Source: UKL13-2 sp040006575
GTDB lineage: Bacteria; Pseudomonadota; Gammaproteobacteria; Burkholderiales; Usitatibacteraceae
Assembly (NCBI GenBank): GCA_040006575.1
Contig: JBDTWS010000170.1
Coordinates: 1-7,828, forward strand
Direction of reading: 5' to 3'
DNA length: 7,828 nucleotides
The stretch's first letter is position 1; each line of letters begins with the position of its first letter. A model generated the notes under the pieces. That model saw only the letters and a program-made list of their open reading frames with translations, made no database searches and was not told where the DNA came from. The position numbers and the translations under genes are program-made. Positions 5,658 through 7,828 of this stretch are shown here, piece after piece.

Positions 5658-6698
5658 ATGACGACGCACTGCCTCCCGCACCTGGACGAACTGGAAAAAA
5701 TCATCGCACTGGGCGGCGCGCATTTTGAATCGCGGGTGGTGTGCGAAGTGCCCTGCATGGAACAGAGCCTGCCCGTCCATGTGATCACGCTGGGCAACCC
5801 GGACCCGACTGTTCCCGCCGTCGGATTTTTCGGCGGCTTTCACGGTCTCGAGCGCATCGGCGCGGAAGTGGTACTGGCCTATCTCCACAATCTCGCGACC
5901 AGGTTGACCTGGGACCGTACGCTGCACACCATGCTTGAATCGGTGCGGCTGGTGTTCATGCCGCTGGTAAATCCGGGCGGCATCTGGCGCGGCACGCGCG
6001 CCAATCCCAACGGCGTCGACCTGATGCGCAATGGTCCGCAGGAGTCACTGGAAGGCGTTCCCTGGATGCTGGGCGGCCAGCGCATCAGTGCGCGCCTGCC
6101 CTGGTACCGCGGTGTGGCCGGACAGCCGATGGAAGCCGAAAATCGCGCCGTGTGCGAGGTGGTGGCCGCAGAGCTGCTGTCGCGCCGCTTCAGTCTCTCG
6201 GTCGATTGCCATTCCGGTTTCGGCGCGCTCGATCGCATCTGGTTTCCCCATGCGCATACGCGTGTGCCGATCGCACATCTGCCGGAGATGCACGCGCTGA
6301 AGGATGTGCTCCAGGAATCGCTGTCCAACTATCGCTACGTGTTCGAACCGCAGAGCAACCAGTATCTCGCACACGGCGACGTGTGGGATCACCTCTACCT
6401 GCAGTCGATGTTGAACGTGGATCGCACATTCCTGCCGCTGACGCTGGAAATGGGTTCGTGGATCTGGGTGAAAAAAAATCCGCGGCAATTGTTTACGCGG
6501 CACGGCATGTTCAATCCGCTCATCGCGCACCGGCAGCAGCGCGTGTTGCGCCGCCATCTCCCCTTGCTGGATTTCTTCGCGCGCGCGGCGCTGAGCCAGG
6601 CGCATTGGGCGCCGCAAGGGCCGGCGCGCGAGCGTCATCGCCGCGACGCGCTGGCCCACTGGTATCCGCAGGACACGTTAGCGGGCGTGGCGCGATGA
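5658..6698 (+). CDS. M14-family zinc carboxypeptidase-like hydrolase (DUF2817/succinylglutamate desuccinylase-like)
   Basis: This is predicted to be a zinc metallohydrolase cutting a C-terminal amino acid or an amide bond; the natural substrate is unknown. It is 346 residues from the ATG at 5658. The M14 set is complete: zinc ligands His62 and Glu65 (FHGLE), His185 in VDCHSGFG, the substrate-binding motif NPNGVDLMRNGP with Arg124, and the catalytic Glu264 in LTLEMGSW. There is no signal peptide or membrane segment, so it should be cytoplasmic. Start choice is uncertain: a GTG at 5601 in frame would add 19 residues but would lie within a few bases of the likely transcription start. The ATG at 5658 has no clear Shine-Dalgarno, and its first bases overlap the stop of a six-codon ORF (5641-5661). 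The gene overlaps the next hydrolase by ATGA, indicating translational coupling. Confidence 0.88.
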   Translation: MTTHCLPHLDELEKIIALGGAHFESRVVCEVPCMEQSLPVHVITLGNPDPTVPAVGFFGGFHGLERIGAEVVLAYLHNLATRLTWDRTLHTMLESVRLVFMPLVNPGGIWRGTRANPNGVDLMRNGPQESLEGVPWMLGGQRISARLPWYRGVAGQPMEAENRAVCEVVAAELLSRRFSLSVDCHSGFGALDRIWFPHAHTRVPIAHLPEMHALKDVLQESLSNYRYVFEPQSNQYLAHGDVWDHLYLQSMLNVDRTFLPLTLEMGSWIWVKKNPRQLFTRHGMFNPLIAHRQQRVLRRHLPLLDFFARAALSQAHWAPQGPARERHRRDALAHWYPQDTLAGVAR

Positions 6699-7459
6699 AC
6701 ACGTGGATCCTGTTGCGCGGGCTGACGCGCGAAGCTCGCCACTGGGGCGACTTCCCTGCGCTGTTCGCGCGGGAAATTCCGGGCGCCAACGTGGTGCCGG
6801 TCGACCTGCCCGGCAATGGCCGCTACAACCACATGGCGAGTCCCGCGTCCATCGAAACCATGGTCGAGCATTGCCGTGCGGAACTCGCGCGGCAACACCT
6901 TCTGCCGCCCCATTGCCTTTTCGCGATGTCGATGGGCGCGATGGTGGCTGCCGCCTGGGCGGAGCGCTATCCGGCCGAAATCGAGCGCTGCGTGCTGGTC
7001 AATAGCAGCTTTGCCAACTTCAACGCGCTGCATCAGCGCCTGCGGATGCGTGCTTGGCCCGCGCTGCTGCGCATTGCACTGGCGCGCGACCCGCAGCGCA
7101 AGGAGGCACGCATACTTGCTCTCACCAGCAACCGGCAGCGCACGCCGGCGAGCTTGATCGAAGAGTGGACAGGCATTCGTAAATTGGCACCGGTATCGGC
7201 GATGAATACGATCAGGCAGCTATTTGCGGCGGCGCGCTTCCGCGCGCCTGCTCGCCTGCCTGTTCCCATGCTTCTGCTGGGAAGCGAAGGCGACCAGTTG
7301 GTCGATGTAGCGAGCACCGGCGAAATCGCGCGCCGCTGGCGATGCCCGCAGGCGCTGCATCCGGACGCGGGACACGACCTGTCGCTGGACGATGGCCTGT
7401 GGGTGGCCATGCAGATTCGTCGATGGCTCGCGGCGCGCGAGTCGATAAGAAAACTCTAG
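6695..7459 (+). CDS. Alpha/beta hydrolase
   Basis: This is a 254-residue alpha/beta-hydrolase-fold enzyme, likely an esterase or amidase with unknown substrate. The oxyanion-side motif LLRGLTREARHW (6-17) follows the first strand, and the nucleophile elbow AMSMG holds Ser79, with Ala in place of the first Gly of GxSxG. The acid is Asp200 (GSEGD) and the base His227 (DAGHD). A lid-like basic helical stretch lies at about 112-150. The ATG at 6695 overlaps the stop of the M14 peptidase by four bases (ATGA), so the frame continuing far upstream is a shadow of that gene. The pair is probably cotranscribed and coupled, suggesting two steps acting on one compound. There is no signal peptide. The stop codon lies within the left arm of the downstream terminator hairpin. 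Confidence 0.9.
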   Translation: MNTWILLRGLTREARHWGDFPALFAREIPGANVVPVDLPGNGRYNHMASPASIETMVEHCRAELARQHLLPPHCLFAMSMGAMVAAAWAERYPAEIERCVLVNSSFANFNALHQRLRMRAWPALLRIALARDPQRKEARILALTSNRQRTPASLIEEWTGIRKLAPVSAMNTIRQLFAAARFRAPARLPVPMLLLGSEGDQLVDVASTGEIARRWRCPQALHPDAGHDLSLDDGLWVAMQIRRWLAARESIRKL

Positions 7460-7518
7460 CATCCACGCGGCTTTCAAACCATTTTTGGCCTGGAAGCCGC
7501 TCCAGTGCTAGAGTTTTT
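7450..7518. terminator. Long bidirectional hairpin terminator
   Basis: AAAACTCTAGCA (7450-7461) pairs perfectly with TGCTAGAGTTTT (7506-7517). After a 5x5 internal loop an inner 7-bp stem forms between GCGGCTT (7467-7473) and AAGCCGC (7494-7500). The plus strand ends in TTTTT (7514-7518) and the minus strand in TTTT, so it can end transcription from both convergent genes. The TAG stop of the alpha/beta hydrolase is inside the left arm. Confidence 0.75.
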
Positions 7519-7553
7519 CCCGAAGGCGGCGGGCGGCAGGTGGCTGGCTGACG

Positions 7554-7828
7554 TTATTTGCGCTTCTTCGTCGGGCGACCTGTCTTGATCGCCGCCACTG
7601 CAGCAACTGCTTCGCTGAACGCCGCTTCCTTCATTGCTGCCAGCGCCTTCATGCCGGCGCGCAGTAATTCACTCTTCTTGATTTCGCGTCCCAGCGAAAT
7701 GGCGCGCTTTTTCATTTCGCCGATCAGCTGGTAATCATGGGCGGGCATGTTGAAACTGTCGCGAATGGTTTTCAGTTTTTTCTCGGCGGGTTTCTGTTTC
7801 TTGCCGGCGGATTTGGTTTTCACGGCAG
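7554..7828 (-). CDS. Lysine-rich ribbon-helix-helix-like DNA-binding protein, 5' end outside the window
   Basis: The frame stays open to the right edge. The only possible start inside is a GTG at 7823, and the preceding codons are also open, so the true start is probably beyond the edge. From that GTG, 89 residues are seen. A Lys-rich tail (1-18, KTKSAGKKQKPAEKK) leads into a ribbon-helix-helix-like core: strand IRDSFNMP, helix DYQLIGEMKKRAISLG, turn, and helix KKSELLRAGMKALAAM. An Ala-rich helix follows, then a basic end TGRPTKKRK whose GRP core resembles an AT-hook. Proteins of this layout are common in proteobacteria and are annotated as hypothetical or histone-like; binding to DNA is inferred. 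It converges on the hydrolase operon across a shared terminator. Confidence 0.75.
   Translation of the reverse strand, partial: AVKTKSAGKKQKPAEKKLKTIRDSFNMPAHDYQLIGEMKKRAISLGREIKKSELLRAGMKALAAMKEAAFSEAVAAVAAIKTGRPTKKRK

Noticed and set aside
6152..6694. Upstream 181-codon extension of the alpha/beta hydrolase frame
   Set aside because: It lies wholly inside the M14 peptidase in another frame; the hydrolase family start (MNTWILLRG) coincides with the ATGA overlap.

Overview
The window looks like chromosomal DNA from a moderately GC-rich proteobacterium. Codon use favours G/C at third positions, Shine-Dalgarno sites are canonical, and the protein families (HlyD/peptidase-ABC exporter of the RaxA/RaxB-CvaB kind, OlsB-like N-acyltransferase, lysine-rich ribbon-helix-helix-like protein) are typical of Beta- and Gammaproteobacteria such as Xanthomonadales or Burkholderiales relatives. 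The exact genus cannot be read from the sequence. There are no rRNA, tRNA, CRISPR or insertion-sequence features.

Left part (1-3575): a type I peptide-export locus. On the minus strand a HlyD-type adaptor (2328-3575) is followed 31 nt later by a C39-peptidase ABC transporter (236-2296) with all catalytic and ATP-binding motifs intact. Converging on it from the left edge, on the plus strand, is the 3' end of a small ORF (1-90). It ends in a double-glycine leader-like motif (LSLNDLSLALVGGG) followed by only six residues and two tandem stop codons. It is the obvious candidate substrate of the exporter, but its start lies outside the window. No TolC-like outer-membrane partner is present.

Middle (3576-5600): divergent from the exporter is an OlsB/FeeM-type GNAT N-acyltransferase (3838-4638) with a strong ribosome site. 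It converges through a 12-bp-stem terminator on an uncharacterised 84-residue protein (4760-5014, minus). Further right are two very small minus-strand ORFs, each with a good Shine-Dalgarno: a 26-residue acidic peptide (5403-5483) and, 23 nt downstream, a 53-residue basic single-span membrane protein (5218-5379). Neither has a recognised function.

Right part (5484-7828): a divergent intergenic region carries four CATG boxes at about one-helical-turn spacing, just upstream of a TATAGT -10-like box. It leads into a two-gene operon with a 4-nt ATGA overlap: an M14-type zinc carboxypeptidase-like hydrolase (5658-6698) and an alpha/beta hydrolase (6695-7459). A long bidirectional hairpin terminator separates this operon from a convergent, 5'-truncated lysine-rich ribbon-helix-helix-like DNA-binding protein (7554-7828).

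The strongest candidate for something undescribed is the pairing of the C39 exporter with a convergently encoded GG-motif peptide whose predicted core is unusually short. Next are the tandem tiny ORFs and the phased CATG array upstream of the peptidase/hydrolase operon.
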